Assembly (NCBI RefSeq): GCF_009912395.1
Contig: NZ_WNDO01000017.1
Location: 60,483-124,482, forward strand
Source: Luteibacter sp.
GTDB lineage: Bacteria > Pseudomonadota > Gammaproteobacteria > Xanthomonadales > Rhodanobacteraceae
Reading direction: 5' to 3'
Length of the DNA: 64,000 bases
Shown: piece by piece, positions 9,702 to 19,955 of the stretch
Layout: each line of letters begins with the position of its first letter
Position numbering within the stretch: position 1 is the stretch's first letter
Position numbers and translations under genes: made by a program
Notes under the pieces: generated by a model
Told to the model about the DNA's origin: nothing
What the model saw: only the letters and a program-made list of their open reading frames with translations
The model's database searches: none

Positions 9702-11567
9702 GTGAACGCGCAACTGGATACCGTCGGCGATAGCCGTCGCGCCACCTCGAACCATCCCCTGGCCGGTCGCTCCATGAGCGGCGCGGACGTCGTCGTGCAG
9801 GTGCTTGCCGACGAGGGACTCGACGTACTCTTCGGTTACTCCGGCGGCGCCATCCTTCCCGTTTACGACGCGCTGTTTCGCTACAACACGGAACACCCGC
9901 GCGACGACGGCGGCGAAGCGCTTCCCCTGATCGTTCCCGCCAACGAACAAGGCGCATGTTTCATGGCCGCCGGCTACGCGCGTGCGTCCGGACGCGTGGG
10001 CGTGGCGGTGGTCACCTCGGGCCCCGGCGCCACCAATGCGGTGACGCCGGTGCGCGACTCCATGGCCGACTCCATCCCCATGGTGGTGATCTGCGGCCAG
10101 GTGCCGACGGGTGCCATCGGCACCGACGCGTTCCAGGAAGCGCCGATCAGCACGATCATGGGTGCTTGCGCGAAGCATGTGTTCCTGGTCACCGATGCCT
10201 CCACGCTCGAAGCCACGCTGCGCACGGCTTTTCAGATCGCGCGCAGCGGACGGCCGGGCCCCGTGGTGATCGACATCCCCAAGGACGTGCAGAACGCCGC
10301 GATGAGTTTCCACGGCGCGCACGAGCTGCCGGTGCGCGGCTACCGTTCCCGGCTGCATGCCGTGCAGTCGGCCACCATCGACAACGACGCCTGCGCGGCG
10401 TTGTTCGCTGCCCTGGGTCGGGCCGAGCGCCCTCTCATCTATGCCGGTGGCGGCATCATCGCCGCCGAGGCGGCCGAGGCCTTGCGCGACTTCGCGCACG
10501 CGTTCCGCATCCCCGTGGTCACCACGCTCATGGGCATCGGCGGCTTCGACACCACCGATCCGCTGGCGCTGCACATGCTGGGCATGCACGGCGCGGCGTA
10601 TGCCAACTACGCGATGGAAGACTGCGATTTCGTGTTCGCCCTGGGCGCGCGCTTCGACGATCGCGTCGTGGGCGTGCCAGCCAAGTTCGCGCCGAAGGCG
10701 CGCACCATCGCGCAGATCGATATCGATCCGGCGGAGATCGGCAAGGTCAAATCCGTGCACTGGCATCATGTCGGTTCGCTCGACGTGTCGCTGCGCCGCC
10801 TGACCGCCTATGGTCGGCAGCATGGCTTCGGGCCCGACTATGCGCCGTGGCATGCGCATGTCGCCGCGCTGAAGGCCAGCCATCCCATGAATTTTTGCCG
10901 CGAGAGCGAGCACATCCAGCCGTGTGCCGTCATCGAGGCGATCAACCGCATCACCGATGGCCGCGCCATCATCAGCACGGGCGTGGGCCAGCACCAGATG
11001 TGGGCCGCGCAATACTTCGACTTCCGCGAGCCGCGCCGCTGGCTCACCTCCGGCTCCATGGGCACGATGGGCTTCGGCCTGCCGGCCGCCATCGGTGCGC
11101 AGTTCGCACGGCGTGACCTGACGGTGATCGACATCGACGGCGATGCCAGCATCCGCATGAACATCGGCGAGATGGAAACCGTCACCACCTACGGCCTGCC
11201 GGTGAAGGTGGTGGTGCTGAACAACAGCGGCGACGGCATGGTCCGCCAGTGGCAAAAGCTGTTCTTCAAGGGACGCTTTTCCGCCACCGACAAGAGCCTG
11301 CACAAGAAGGATTTCGTCCGTGCCGCGCAGGCGGACGGCTTCGAGTGGGCGCGTCGGCTGGAAGACCCCGCCCAACTGGACGCCACGATCGCCGCATTGC
11401 TGGCCTTCGACGGCCCAGCCTTCCTTGAGGTGGTGATCGATCCGGACGCGGGCGTCTATCCGATGGTGGGCCCTGGCGCCACGTACGCCGAGATGATCAC
11501 GGGCGACTGGATTCCCAGCCGCGACGCTCCCATGGCCCGCGAGGCCGAACCCACAGGGATGTTCTGA
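9702..11567 (+). CDS. ilvB: Acetolactate synthase, large catalytic subunit
   Basis: Thiamine-diphosphate and FAD dependent acetohydroxyacid synthase large subunit, 621 residues. The catalytic glutamate is E82 in PANEQGACFMAAGYAR. The FAD/central domain follows, and the ThDP-Mg motif is GDASIRMNIGEMETVTTYGLPVKVVVLNN. The start is GTG 9702, preceded by TAAGGAA; no better ATG upstream gives a conserved N-terminus. About 30 residues precede the conserved SGADVVVQVL, slightly longer than in many homologues. It lies 2 bases upstream of its regulatory subunit. Confidence 0.96.
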   Translation: MNAQLDTVGDSRRATSNHPLAGRSMSGADVVVQVLADEGLDVLFGYSGGAILPVYDALFRYNTEHPRDDGGEALPLIVPANEQGACFMAAGYARASGRVGVAVVTSGPGATNAVTPVRDSMADSIPMVVICGQVPTGAIGTDAFQEAPISTIMGACAKHVFLVTDASTLEATLRTAFQIARSGRPGPVVIDIPKDVQNAAMSFHGAHELPVRGYRSRLHAVQSATIDNDACAALFAALGRAERPLIYAGGGIIAAEAAEALRDFAHAFRIPVVTTLMGIGGFDTTDPLALHMLGMHGAAYANYAMEDCDFVFALGARFDDRVVGVPAKFAPKARTIAQIDIDPAEIGKVKSVHWHHVGSLDVSLRRLTAYGRQHGFGPDYAPWHAHVAALKASHPMNFCRESEHIQPCAVIEAINRITDGRAIISTGVGQHQMWAAQYFDFREPRRWLTSGSMGTMGFGLPAAIGAQFARRDLTVIDIDGDASIRMNIGEMETVTTYGLPVKVVVLNNSGDGMVRQWQKLFFKGRFSATDKSLHKKDFVRAAQADGFEWARRLEDPAQLDATIAALLAFDGPAFLEVVIDPDAGVYPMVGPGATYAEMITGDWIPSRDAPMAREAEPTGMF

Positions 11568-11569
11568 CG

Positions 11570-12052
11570 ATGCGCCACCTGATTTCCATGTTGCTCCAGA
11601 ACGAGGCCGGCGCGCTCGCACGCGTCGCCGGACTGTTCGCCTCGCGCGGCTACAACATCGAATCGCTGACCGTCGCCGCCACGCACGACGACGAAGTATC
11701 CCGCCTCACGCTCACCGTGTACGGCGACGACGCCACGGTGGAGCAGGTCGTGAAGCAGTCGGCCAAGCTGGTGGACGTGATCGAGATTGCCGAACTTACC
11801 CGCCGGGAGCATCTGGAGCGGGAGCTTTCGGTGGTCCGTGTGGAAGCTGAGGCTCCGGTGCTGGACGCCTATCTTTCGCGAGCGGGTGGACGCTTGCTCG
11901 AACGCACGGGCGGCCATGCGGTGGTCGAGTACACAGGACGCACCGACGAAGTCGACGGCTTCATCGATGGCTTGCGCGAGGTGGGGGCCATCGCGGATCA
12001 GGCGCGCAGTGGCGTGGCGGCGGTCGAGAGGGCTTCGGCGGTGTCAGGCTGA
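11570..12052 (+). CDS. ilvN: Acetolactate synthase, small regulatory subunit
   Basis: ACT-domain regulatory subunit (160 residues) that activates the large subunit and gives it valine sensitivity. The N-terminal HLISMLLQNEAGALARVAGLFASRGYNIESLTV is the diagnostic ACT motif, and a C-terminal ALS-ss domain follows. The length matches the IlvH/IlvN class. It is the last gene of the operon; a REP-like inverted repeat follows instead of a clear terminator. Confidence 0.95.
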   Translation: MRHLISMLLQNEAGALARVAGLFASRGYNIESLTVAATHDDEVSRLTLTVYGDDATVEQVVKQSAKLVDVIEIAELTRREHLERELSVVRVEAEAPVLDAYLSRAGGRLLERTGGHAVVEYTGRTDEVDGFIDGLREVGAIADQARSGVAAVERASAVSG

Positions 12053-12061
12053 GGTTTCTCC

Positions 12062-12139
12062 ATCGCGGACACGGTCCGCTCCCACCCCTTCGGTAGTGCG
12101 CTTGCTACCAGAGGGGTGAGAGCGGACCGTGTCCGCGAT
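12062..12139. repeat. REP-like inverted repeat, ATCGCGGACACGG family
   Basis: ATCGCGGACACGGTCCGCT at 12062-12080 and its exact reverse complement at 12121-12139 flank a near-complementary CCACCCC/GGGGTG core. The related copy at 13899-13965 marks this as a second dispersed palindrome family in the window. Confidence 0.75.
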
Positions 12140-12273
12140 CGTCGATACCTCGACATGCCAGCATTGCGCACGCAAACGAAACCAACACGCGTTCGCCTGG
12201 AATCGTGGCCTATGCCGCGTTACCTTGCGATCGACCGCATCATCATGCGCATCCCGAACAGAGGATGACCGTC

Positions 12274-13896
12274 ATGTTGAAGCGCAAACTGCTTGCTCTG
12301 CTCGCCACCAGTCTCTTCGCTGGTGGCGCCCTCGCCCAGAACGTGGACACGAGCACCATGAACGACCACGTGTTCGCCGCCTACCAGGGCTGGTTCCATT
12401 GCCCGGGCGACCCTGGCGACAACAGCAACTGGTTCCACTGGTCGTATATCTCCCAGATCGTGCCGGACGCGAAAATGATCAGCGTCCCCACCTATCCGAT
12501 CCTCGACGAATACCCCGCCGAATCGCGCTGCCCCGTGCCGGGCCTGACGATCAATGGCCAGCAGGCTTACGTGTTCACCTCGCTCGCGCTGGGCACGGCC
12601 GAAACCCACTTCCGCTGGATGCGTGAGTACGGCATCGACGGCGCGATGCTCCAGCGCTTCCTCGGCTCGGTGGATTCGTACTACCAGGAAAACGACATCG
12701 TGCTCCAGCACGCGTTCCAGGCAGCGAAGGACAACGGCCGCAGCATCATGATCGAGTACGACATGAGCGGCAATTTCAACGACACCCACACGCAGGCGGA
12801 TGAGGACGCGATCTTCAACAAGATCACCTCGGACTGGACACACCTGGTGAACGACCTGCACGTGCTCGACAACCCGGTGTACCAGAAACACAACGGCAAG
12901 CCCGTGGTGAGCCTGTGGGGCATGGGGCGTCCCGCCGACGAACTGTGGGGCGTGAAGCCCGCGCTGGCGAATCGTGTCATCGACTGGTTCAAGAACACCG
13001 CCAACGTCACCGTGATCGGCGGCGTGAGCCCGTTCTGGATGGAGCTTCCCGAGTGGAAGGACATCCTCGCCAAGCTCGACGTGATCCAGCCGTGGAACGT
13101 GGGCGCCTACGGCGGCGACAGCGACCTGCCCTGGCAGTTGCAGAACCGCATCAAGCCGCAGCTCGCCGCCACCCAGGCGGCTGGCCAGTTGTACATGCCG
13201 ACGGTGTTCCCAGCCTCGTCGGGTCGCGACCAGAACAACGGCAACAAAGCCGTCGAAGGCGGCGCCTCGCTGGGCGGTGCATTCTTCTGGCACCAGGCCT
13301 TCGACGATCGCAGTGCCGGCGTGCGCACGATCAAGATCGCCATGTTCGACGAACTCGGCGAAGGGACCTCGCTGCTGAAGACCTCCGCGAACGCGTCCGA
13401 GACGCCGTCGCAGATGAACTGGATCAGCCTGGACGTCGATGGCTTCCGCCTGCCGCACGACTGGAACCTGCGTATCTCGCACGAGGTGGCGGCGCTGTAC
13501 CACGGCGTGCCGGGTTACACCCGCGACACGCCGAGCGACCCAGGCCCGTTCGATACCTCGATCCCCGAATGCGGCGTGCTGGCACCGAACCAGCAGGTGA
13601 CCGTGTCGCTGCCCGTGGTGTCGTGCGACGGCCATACCAGCCTGCACCAGGAGGCCGACGGCAGCGCGGGCCTGTATCGCGATGGCGTGCGTACCGGCAC
13701 CGTGGGCACCACCGGTGGCACGCAGGGCACCCTGATCATGCAGGGCGACGGCAACTTCGTGAGCTACGGCAGCGACGGCAAGCCGTTGTGGGCGACGAGC
13801 ACCGAGAACCATGCTGGCGCGTACCTGTACGTGCGCAACGATGGCGGCGTGCAGGTGATCTACCAGGGTGCGCCGATCTGGAGTCAGGCACACTGA
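12274..13896 (+). CDS. Secreted GH71/99-like protein with C-terminal bulb-lectin domain
   Basis: A 540-residue exported protein. The signal peptide is MLKRKLLALLATSLFAGGALAQ. Residues about 25-390 resemble the GH71/GH99-like (beta/alpha)8 group: VFAAYQGWFHCPGD with NWFHW, the IEYDMSGNF strand, and a late AMFDELGEGTSLL, the type of segment that holds carboxylates in these enzymes. Residues about 435-540 look like a B-lectin (mannose-binding bulb) repeat, with MQGDGNFVSYGSDGKPLWAT and YLYVRNDGGVQVIYQG. ATG 12274 has AGAGGA at an 8-base spacing; the ATG at 12265 overlaps that site. It stands alone between two REP-like repeats. Substrate is unknown; alpha-mannan or alpha-glucan are possibilities from the families only. 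Confidence 0.75.
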   Translation: MLKRKLLALLATSLFAGGALAQNVDTSTMNDHVFAAYQGWFHCPGDPGDNSNWFHWSYISQIVPDAKMISVPTYPILDEYPAESRCPVPGLTINGQQAYVFTSLALGTAETHFRWMREYGIDGAMLQRFLGSVDSYYQENDIVLQHAFQAAKDNGRSIMIEYDMSGNFNDTHTQADEDAIFNKITSDWTHLVNDLHVLDNPVYQKHNGKPVVSLWGMGRPADELWGVKPALANRVIDWFKNTANVTVIGGVSPFWMELPEWKDILAKLDVIQPWNVGAYGGDSDLPWQLQNRIKPQLAATQAAGQLYMPTVFPASSGRDQNNGNKAVEGGASLGGAFFWHQAFDDRSAGVRTIKIAMFDELGEGTSLLKTSANASETPSQMNWISLDVDGFRLPHDWNLRISHEVAALYHGVPGYTRDTPSDPGPFDTSIPECGVLAPNQQVTVSLPVVSCDGHTSLHQEADGSAGLYRDGVRTGTVGTTGGTQGTLIMQGDGNFVSYGSDGKPLWATSTENHAGAYLYVRNDGGVQVIYQGAPIWSQAH

Positions 13897-13898
13897 TC

Positions 13899-13965
13899 AT
13901 CGCGGATACGATCCGCTCCCACACCTTCGGCAGCCAGGCTGTCGAACGAGTGGGAGCGGAGCGTG
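13899..13965. repeat. Degenerate REP-like repeat, second family
   Basis: ATCGCGGATACGATCCGCTC begins the left arm. TCCGCTCCCAC at 13912-13922 pairs exactly with GTGGGAGCGGA at 13950-13960. The outer right flank has diverged and abuts the stop codon of the minus-strand SDR-like gene. It fills the space between two convergent genes. Confidence 0.65.
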
Positions 13966-14565
13966 TTACCAGATCTTGTAGACCTGCCCGGTCTGACGGC
14001 CTTCCACGCTGCGCGAGAAGGCCTGTGCGGCGCGGGCGGCGGTGACCGGCTCGAAGCCGCGGAAGAACGGGCCGTAGCTGTCCATCGCCTCGGTCAACAC
14101 GGTGGGGCTCACGACGTTGATGCGCAAGCCGCGCGGCAGTTCGATGGCGGCGGCGCGGACGTAGGCTTCCACCGCGCCATTGACCATGCTCGCGCAGGCA
14201 CCGGCGAGGATCGGCTGCTCGGTGAGGATGCCGGTGATGAGGGTGAACGAGCCGCCGTCGCGAAGGCGCGACGTGCCCGCCACGACGAGACGCACCTGGC
14301 CGAGCAGCTTGTCCTGCAGGCCTTCCAGGTACTGGGCCTCGCCCAGCTCGGCCAGCGGCTTGAACGGCACTTTGCCGGCGGCGCAGATCACGGCGTCCAG
14401 GTCGCCCACCTCGCGGTACATCGCCTCGACACTGGCGGCGTCGCGCAGGTCGACACGTACGTCGCCGCTGGAGCGCCCTGCGCGAACGATCTCGTGGCGC
14501 TGGCCGAGCTCGGCCGCGACTGCCTGGCCCAGGGTGCCACTGGCACCGACGATAAGGATCTTCAT
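13966..14565 (-). CDS. SDR-fold protein without the canonical catalytic Tyr/Lys (Lin1944-like)
   Basis: A 199-residue Rossmann protein starting MKILIVGASGTLGQAVAAEL, an intact NAD(P)-binding glycine motif, with VDLRDAASVEAMY and ICAAGKVPF following as in short-chain dehydrogenases. Where the YxxxK motif should stand the sequence is ASMVNGAVEAYVRAAAIEL, so the catalytic tyrosine/lysine pair is missing. This matches the Lin1944-like subgroup, whose function is undetermined. ATG 14565 is preceded by AAGGAACC. The gene is divergent from the AraC regulator with a 50-base gap and may share its control region. Confidence 0.75.
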   Translation of the reverse strand: MKILIVGASGTLGQAVAAELGQRHEIVRAGRSSGDVRVDLRDAASVEAMYREVGDLDAVICAAGKVPFKPLAELGEAQYLEGLQDKLLGQVRLVVAGTSRLRDGGSFTLITGILTEQPILAGACASMVNGAVEAYVRAAAIELPRGLRINVVSPTVLTEAMDSYGPFFRGFEPVTAARAAQAFSRSVEGRQTGQVYKIW

Positions 14566-14615
14566 GGGTCTTGGTTCCTTGGTGATTGCCAACCAGAGAG
14601 AGTACGCTCGATCGC

Positions 14616-15542
14616 ATGAATCGTCGCGCCGCCCTCTCGCTGCCGCCGCCCATGGCCGATACCTCGGCCCTTGGCCGCGAGCAGGATTTGCAGGGCCTGT
14701 CGGACGAACCGACGATCCATTACCTCGACCACGGCTCGCGCAGCCGCCTCATCCGCTGGCACTACCATCCGGCCTACGAGCTGCACCTGATCGTCGCCAC
14801 CGAAGGCACCGCCTATGTCGGCGACTACACGGGGCGTTTCGCGCCGTACACGCTGATGCTCACCGGACCCAACGTGCCGCACAACTGGGTGACCGACGAG
14901 GCCTGCGAACCGGTGGCGCTGCGCGATCGGGTGATCCTGTTCTCCGAGGCCTTCGTACGTCGCTGCATCGACTTCCTTCCCTCGGCGCGGCACGTGCGCT
15001 CGCTGCTACTGGATGAAGCCCGCCACGGCATCGGTTTCTCCAGCGAACTGGGGCGTCGACTGGAACCCTACTTCCGGCGCGTCTCCGAACACGGTGGCTT
15101 GCGTCGTGTCGCCAGTTTCTTCGAAATGGTGGAGGCCCTGGCGGAAGACGAAACCCGTCGCCCTCTCAGCAGCCGCCCCTTCAAGGCGTCGTCGGATCCG
15201 GCCCAGTCGGTGAAGCTGCATCGCGCCGTCACCTATATCGAGCGCCATTACGCCAACGATATCTCGCTGAAGGCGGTGGCCGATCGCCTGTCGATGTCGG
15301 AGACCGCGTTCTCGCGGTTCTTTCACCAGCATACGGGCTACCGCTTCATCGACTACGTGAACCAGACACGCATACAGCGCGCCTGCGATCGACTGACCGG
15401 TGGTGAAACGCCCATCACCGACATCTGCTACGAGGTCGGCTTCAGCAACCTGTCGAACTTCAATCGCCGCTTCCTGATCCTTACCGGCATGACGCCGCGC
15501 GAGTATCGAATGCGTCATCGCGAGTCCGTCGCGCCGACCTGA
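14616..15542 (+). CDS. AraC-family regulator, probably of the polyol operon
   Basis: 308 residues. The N-terminal half is a cupin-like sensing domain (WHYHPAYELHLIVATEGTAYVGDY, GPNVPHNW). The C-terminal ~100 residues hold the two helix-turn-helix motifs of AraC/XylS proteins (ISLKAVADRLSMSETAFSRFF; ITDICYEVGFSNLSNFNRRF). Architecture and position directly upstream of the polyol ABC genes resemble MtlR, the mannitol activator of pseudomonads. ATG 14616 is chosen over an upstream TTG at 14586. Polyol responsiveness is inferred from context. Confidence 0.85.
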   Translation: MNRRAALSLPPPMADTSALGREQDLQGLSDEPTIHYLDHGSRSRLIRWHYHPAYELHLIVATEGTAYVGDYTGRFAPYTLMLTGPNVPHNWVTDEACEPVALRDRVILFSEAFVRRCIDFLPSARHVRSLLLDEARHGIGFSSELGRRLEPYFRRVSEHGGLRRVASFFEMVEALAEDETRRPLSSRPFKASSDPAQSVKLHRAVTYIERHYANDISLKAVADRLSMSETAFSRFFHQHTGYRFIDYVNQTRIQRACDRLTGGETPITDICYEVGFSNLSNFNRRFLILTGMTPREYRMRHRESVAPT

Positions 15543-15780
15543 TGCGGCGACGCCGCAGGCCGACGGCGCGAAGTCACGCATTTACATACTTTATTGCCTC
15601 AGACCAGGTGTGCTGCATAGCAGCAAAATAGCCGCGCCTGACGACTTCACGTCACACCCACCTGCAAAAAAGTATCTGTTTTCACCGCAAAACGACGTCG
15701 CACGTATTGGTGGCGATCGCCGCCGAACGCCTATAACGCTGAACCACGACGCGACGATATTTGGCGCACTGGGAGGCACG
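15543..15780 (+). promoter_or_regulatory. Control region of the polyol uptake operon
   Basis: This 238-base non-coding stretch is less GC-rich than its surroundings and lies between the AraC gene and the binding-protein gene. It contains a small palindrome TGCTG-CATAG-CAGCA at 15611-15625 and A-rich tracts. It is where the AraC-type activator would be expected to act, but I cannot define its sites or the promoter with confidence. Confidence 0.4.
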
Positions 15781-17148
15781 ATGAGCGATCGATGGAAACG
15801 GCATGGCGCACTCGCCCGGCTGGCCTTGTGCGCCGCGTTGACGGGAGCATCCGCCAGCGCCTTCGCCGATACCACGCTGACCATCGGCACGGTGAACAAC
15901 GCCGACATGGTGCGCATGCAGGCCTTGTCTCCCGAGTACGAACGCACGCATCCCGGCGTGCACCTGAATTGGGTGGTGCTGGAAGAAAACACCTTGCGCC
16001 AGCGCCTTACCACCGACATCGCCACGCACGGCGGCCAGTTCGACGTGGTGACGATCGGCGCGTACGAAGCGCCGCTGTGGGGTGCGCAGAAGTGGCTCAA
16101 GCCGCTGGACAACCTCCCGGCGGACTACGACGTCGAGGACCTGTTCAAGAACGTACGCGAACAGCTGACCGTGGACGATCATCTCTACGCGGTGCCGTTC
16201 TACGCCGAAGCCAGCATCACCTACTACCGCACCGACCTGTTCGCCCGCGCGAATCTCACCATGCCGCAGCAGCCCACCTGGGACCAGATCCGCGGCTTCG
16301 CGCAGAAGCTGCACGATCCCGCGCATGGCGTGTACGGCATCTGCCTTCGTGGCAAGGCCGGCTGGGGCGAGAACATGGCGTTACTGGGCACCATCGTGAA
16401 CAGCTGGGGCGGCCGCTGGTTCGACGAGCAATGGCATCCGCAGATCGATACGCCGGAATGGCACCAGGCGGTGAACTTCTACGTGGACCTGCTGAAACAC
16501 TACGGACCGCCCGGCCCTTCCGATAACGGCTTCAACGAGAACCTCGCCCTGTTCGCCGGCGGCCGTTGCGCCATGTGGGTGGACGCGAGCGTAGGCGGCG
16601 GCACGGTCTCCAATCCCAAGGAAAGCCAGGTCGCCGGCAAGGTGGGGTTTGTGCGTTCGCCACACCAGGTGACCGACAAGGGCTCGTCGTGGCTGTGGGT
16701 GTGGTCGCTGGCGATTCCCGCCAGCTCGAAGCAGGCCGATGCCGCGCGTGACTTCATCCTCTGGGCCACCTCCAAGCCTTACCTGCAACTGGTGGCGAAG
16801 AAGTACGGCGAGGAATCCACACCGCCCGGCACGCGCGAATCCACGTATGCCAACGCCGCCTACATCGAGGCCGCACCCTTCGCGAAGGTCACGTACGACT
16901 CGCTCAAGGCGGTGGACCCCGCACATCCCACGCTAAAGCCCGTGCCTTACAAGGGTATCCAGATCGTGTCGATCCCCGAGTTCCAGGCCGTTGCGACGCT
17001 CGTCGGGCGCCAGATCGCTGGCGCCCTCGCCGGTCGCGGCAACGTGGACGAACTGCTGCACACGGCGCAGGGTGCCGTGGATCGCACCATGAAGCGGGCC
17101 GGCTATTACGAGCACAAGCCCGTCATCCAGCAGGAGCCGTCGAAATGA
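15781..17148 (+). CDS. Polyol ABC transporter, periplasmic substrate-binding protein
   Basis: Family 1 extracellular solute-binding protein of 455 residues with an N-terminal signal peptide ending ASAFA. LTIGTVNNADMVRMQALSPEYERTHPGVHLNWV and YAVPFYAEASITYYRTDLF are typical of the SmoE/MtlE sorbitol/mannitol binding proteins. A GGGAGG site precedes ATG 15781. Its stop overlaps the first permease (ATGA). The polyol specificity rests on the linked mannitol 2-dehydrogenase and AraC regulator. Confidence 0.88.
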   Translation: MSDRWKRHGALARLALCAALTGASASAFADTTLTIGTVNNADMVRMQALSPEYERTHPGVHLNWVVLEENTLRQRLTTDIATHGGQFDVVTIGAYEAPLWGAQKWLKPLDNLPADYDVEDLFKNVREQLTVDDHLYAVPFYAEASITYYRTDLFARANLTMPQQPTWDQIRGFAQKLHDPAHGVYGICLRGKAGWGENMALLGTIVNSWGGRWFDEQWHPQIDTPEWHQAVNFYVDLLKHYGPPGPSDNGFNENLALFAGGRCAMWVDASVGGGTVSNPKESQVAGKVGFVRSPHQVTDKGSSWLWVWSLAIPASSKQADAARDFILWATSKPYLQLVAKKYGEESTPPGTRESTYANAAYIEAAPFAKVTYDSLKAVDPAHPTLKPVPYKGIQIVSIPEFQAVATLVGRQIAGALAGRGNVDELLHTAQGAVDRTMKRAGYYEHKPVIQQEPSK

Positions 17149-18020
17149 GCACGCGCATCCGTAAACGTCCCGAACGCCTGCTGGCGCAACCGGCGATCAT
17201 CATGCTGCTGGTGTGGATGATCGTGCCGCTGGCGATGACGCTGTACTTCTCCACGCAGTATTACAACCTGCTCTACCCGGGCAAGTCGTCCTTCGTGGGA
17301 CTGGAGAACTTCGCCTACTTCTTCACCTATCCGAGCTTCTGGACTTCGGTGCTCAACACCATCGTGCTCGTCGGCAGCGTGCTGGCGATCACCGTGGTCG
17401 GCGGCGTACTGGTGTCGATCCTCGTGGACGAGAGCTTCCCCGGGCAGGGCATCGTCCGGATGCTGCTGATCTCGCCGTTCTTCATCATGCCCACGGTGGC
17501 GGCGCTGGTCTGGAAGAACTTGCTGATGAATCCGGTATCCGGCCTGCTGGCCTGGGTGTGGAAACTGTTCGGCGCCACGCCGGTGAACTGGTTCGCGGAC
17601 TGGCCCCTGCTGTCGATCATCATCGTGGTGTCGTGGGAATGGCTGCCGTTCGCGATCCTGATCTTCGTCACGGCCTTGCAGTCGCTGGACCGTGAACAAC
17701 TGGAAGCAGCCCGCATGGATGGTGCTCGGGGGCTGGCGATTTTCCGCTACCTCACCCTGCCCCATCTCGCCCGTCCGATCGCCGTGGTGGTGATGGTGGA
17801 GGCGATCTTCCTGCTCAACATCTTCGCCGAGATCTTCGTCACCACGAACGGCGGACCCGGCGATGCCACGACCAACATCCCCTACCTCGTCTATACCCAG
17901 GCCTTGCTGGAATTCGACGTGGGTGCGGCATCGGCCGGTGGCCTCGTCGCGGTGGTGCTCGCGAACATCATGGCGGTGTTCCTGATCCGCCTGATCGGCA
18001 AATCGCTCACGGCGCGCTAG
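17145..18020 (+). CDS. Polyol ABC transporter, permease (SmoF/MtlF type)
   Basis: 291-residue inner-membrane permease with about six hydrophobic segments. The EAA-loop signature for contact with the ATPase is EAARMDGARGLAIFRYLTLPHL near residues 186-207. It starts within the stop of the binding-protein gene, 9 bases ahead of the second permease. It forms the translocation pore as a heterodimer with the next product. Confidence 0.92.
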   Translation: MSTRIRKRPERLLAQPAIIMLLVWMIVPLAMTLYFSTQYYNLLYPGKSSFVGLENFAYFFTYPSFWTSVLNTIVLVGSVLAITVVGGVLVSILVDESFPGQGIVRMLLISPFFIMPTVAALVWKNLLMNPVSGLLAWVWKLFGATPVNWFADWPLLSIIIVVSWEWLPFAILIFVTALQSLDREQLEAARMDGARGLAIFRYLTLPHLARPIAVVVMVEAIFLLNIFAEIFVTTNGGPGDATTNIPYLVYTQALLEFDVGAASAGGLVAVVLANIMAVFLIRLIGKSLTAR

Positions 18021-18029
18021 GAGAGAGCC

Positions 18030-18863
18030 ATGGCCCGCAACCGCCCTACCCGCCGTCTCGCCCGCACCCTCCGCGCCCTCGCTTCATGGATCGTCGCGCT
18101 GGTGGTTTTCTTTCCCATCCTCTGGATGCTGCTGACCAGCTTCAAGACCGAGCTGGACGCCTTCAGCATGCCACCGCATTTCGTGTTCTCGCCGACACTG
18201 GAGAATTACCGGGAAATCCTCGCCCGGGCGAACTACCTGCACTACGCCTGGAACTCGATCGTGACCGCCGGCGGCGCGACGATCCTCGGCATGGTGGTGG
18301 CCGTGCCCGCCGCCTACGCCTTCGCCTATCACCCGACGAAGCGCACCAAGGACGTGCTGCTGTGGATGCTCTCGACCAAGATGCTGCCGGGCGTGGGCGT
18401 GCTGGTGCCGATCTACCTGATCTGCCGCGATCTCAACATGCTCGATTCGCGCCTGGCACTGGTAATCATCTTCGCGTTGATCAATCTGCCGATCATGGTG
18501 TGGATGATCTACACCTATTTCCGCGATATCCCCTACGACATCCTCGAGGCCGCACGCATGGACGGCGCAGGCACCTGGCAGACGATGTTCCGCGTGCTGA
18601 TCCCCGTCAGTCGCGGCGGCCTTGCCTCCACCGCCCTGCTCTGCCTGATCCTTTCATGGAACGAGGCGTTCTGGTCGCTCAATCTCACCACCTCCAGCGC
18701 CGCGCCGCTCACCGCGCTCGTGGCCTCGTTCTCCAGTCCCGAGGGACTGTTCTGGGCCAAGCTCTCGGCCGTCTCGACCCTGGCCTGCGCACCGATCCTG
18801 GTGCTCGGCTGGCTGTCGCAGCGCCAGCTGGTTCGCGGTCTCACCTTCGGTGCGGTCAAATAG
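18030..18863 (+). CDS. Polyol ABC transporter, permease (SmoG/MtlG type)
   Basis: 277-residue second permease of the importer. It shows the N-terminal FFPILWMLLTSFKTELDAF segment common to MalG-type subunits and the EAA loop EAARMDGAGTWQTMFRVLIPVSRGG. AGGAGAG precedes the ATG. It pairs with the upstream permease and is followed 9 bases later by the ATPase gene. Confidence 0.92.
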   Translation: MARNRPTRRLARTLRALASWIVALVVFFPILWMLLTSFKTELDAFSMPPHFVFSPTLENYREILARANYLHYAWNSIVTAGGATILGMVVAVPAAYAFAYHPTKRTKDVLLWMLSTKMLPGVGVLVPIYLICRDLNMLDSRLALVIIFALINLPIMVWMIYTYFRDIPYDILEAARMDGAGTWQTMFRVLIPVSRGGLASTALLCLILSWNEAFWSLNLTTSSAAPLTALVASFSSPEGLFWAKLSAVSTLACAPILVLGWLSQRQLVRGLTFGAVK

Positions 18864-18872
18864 GAGTCGCCC

Positions 18873-19946
<1,074 letters not shown>

Positions 19947-19955
19947 AGAATCGTC

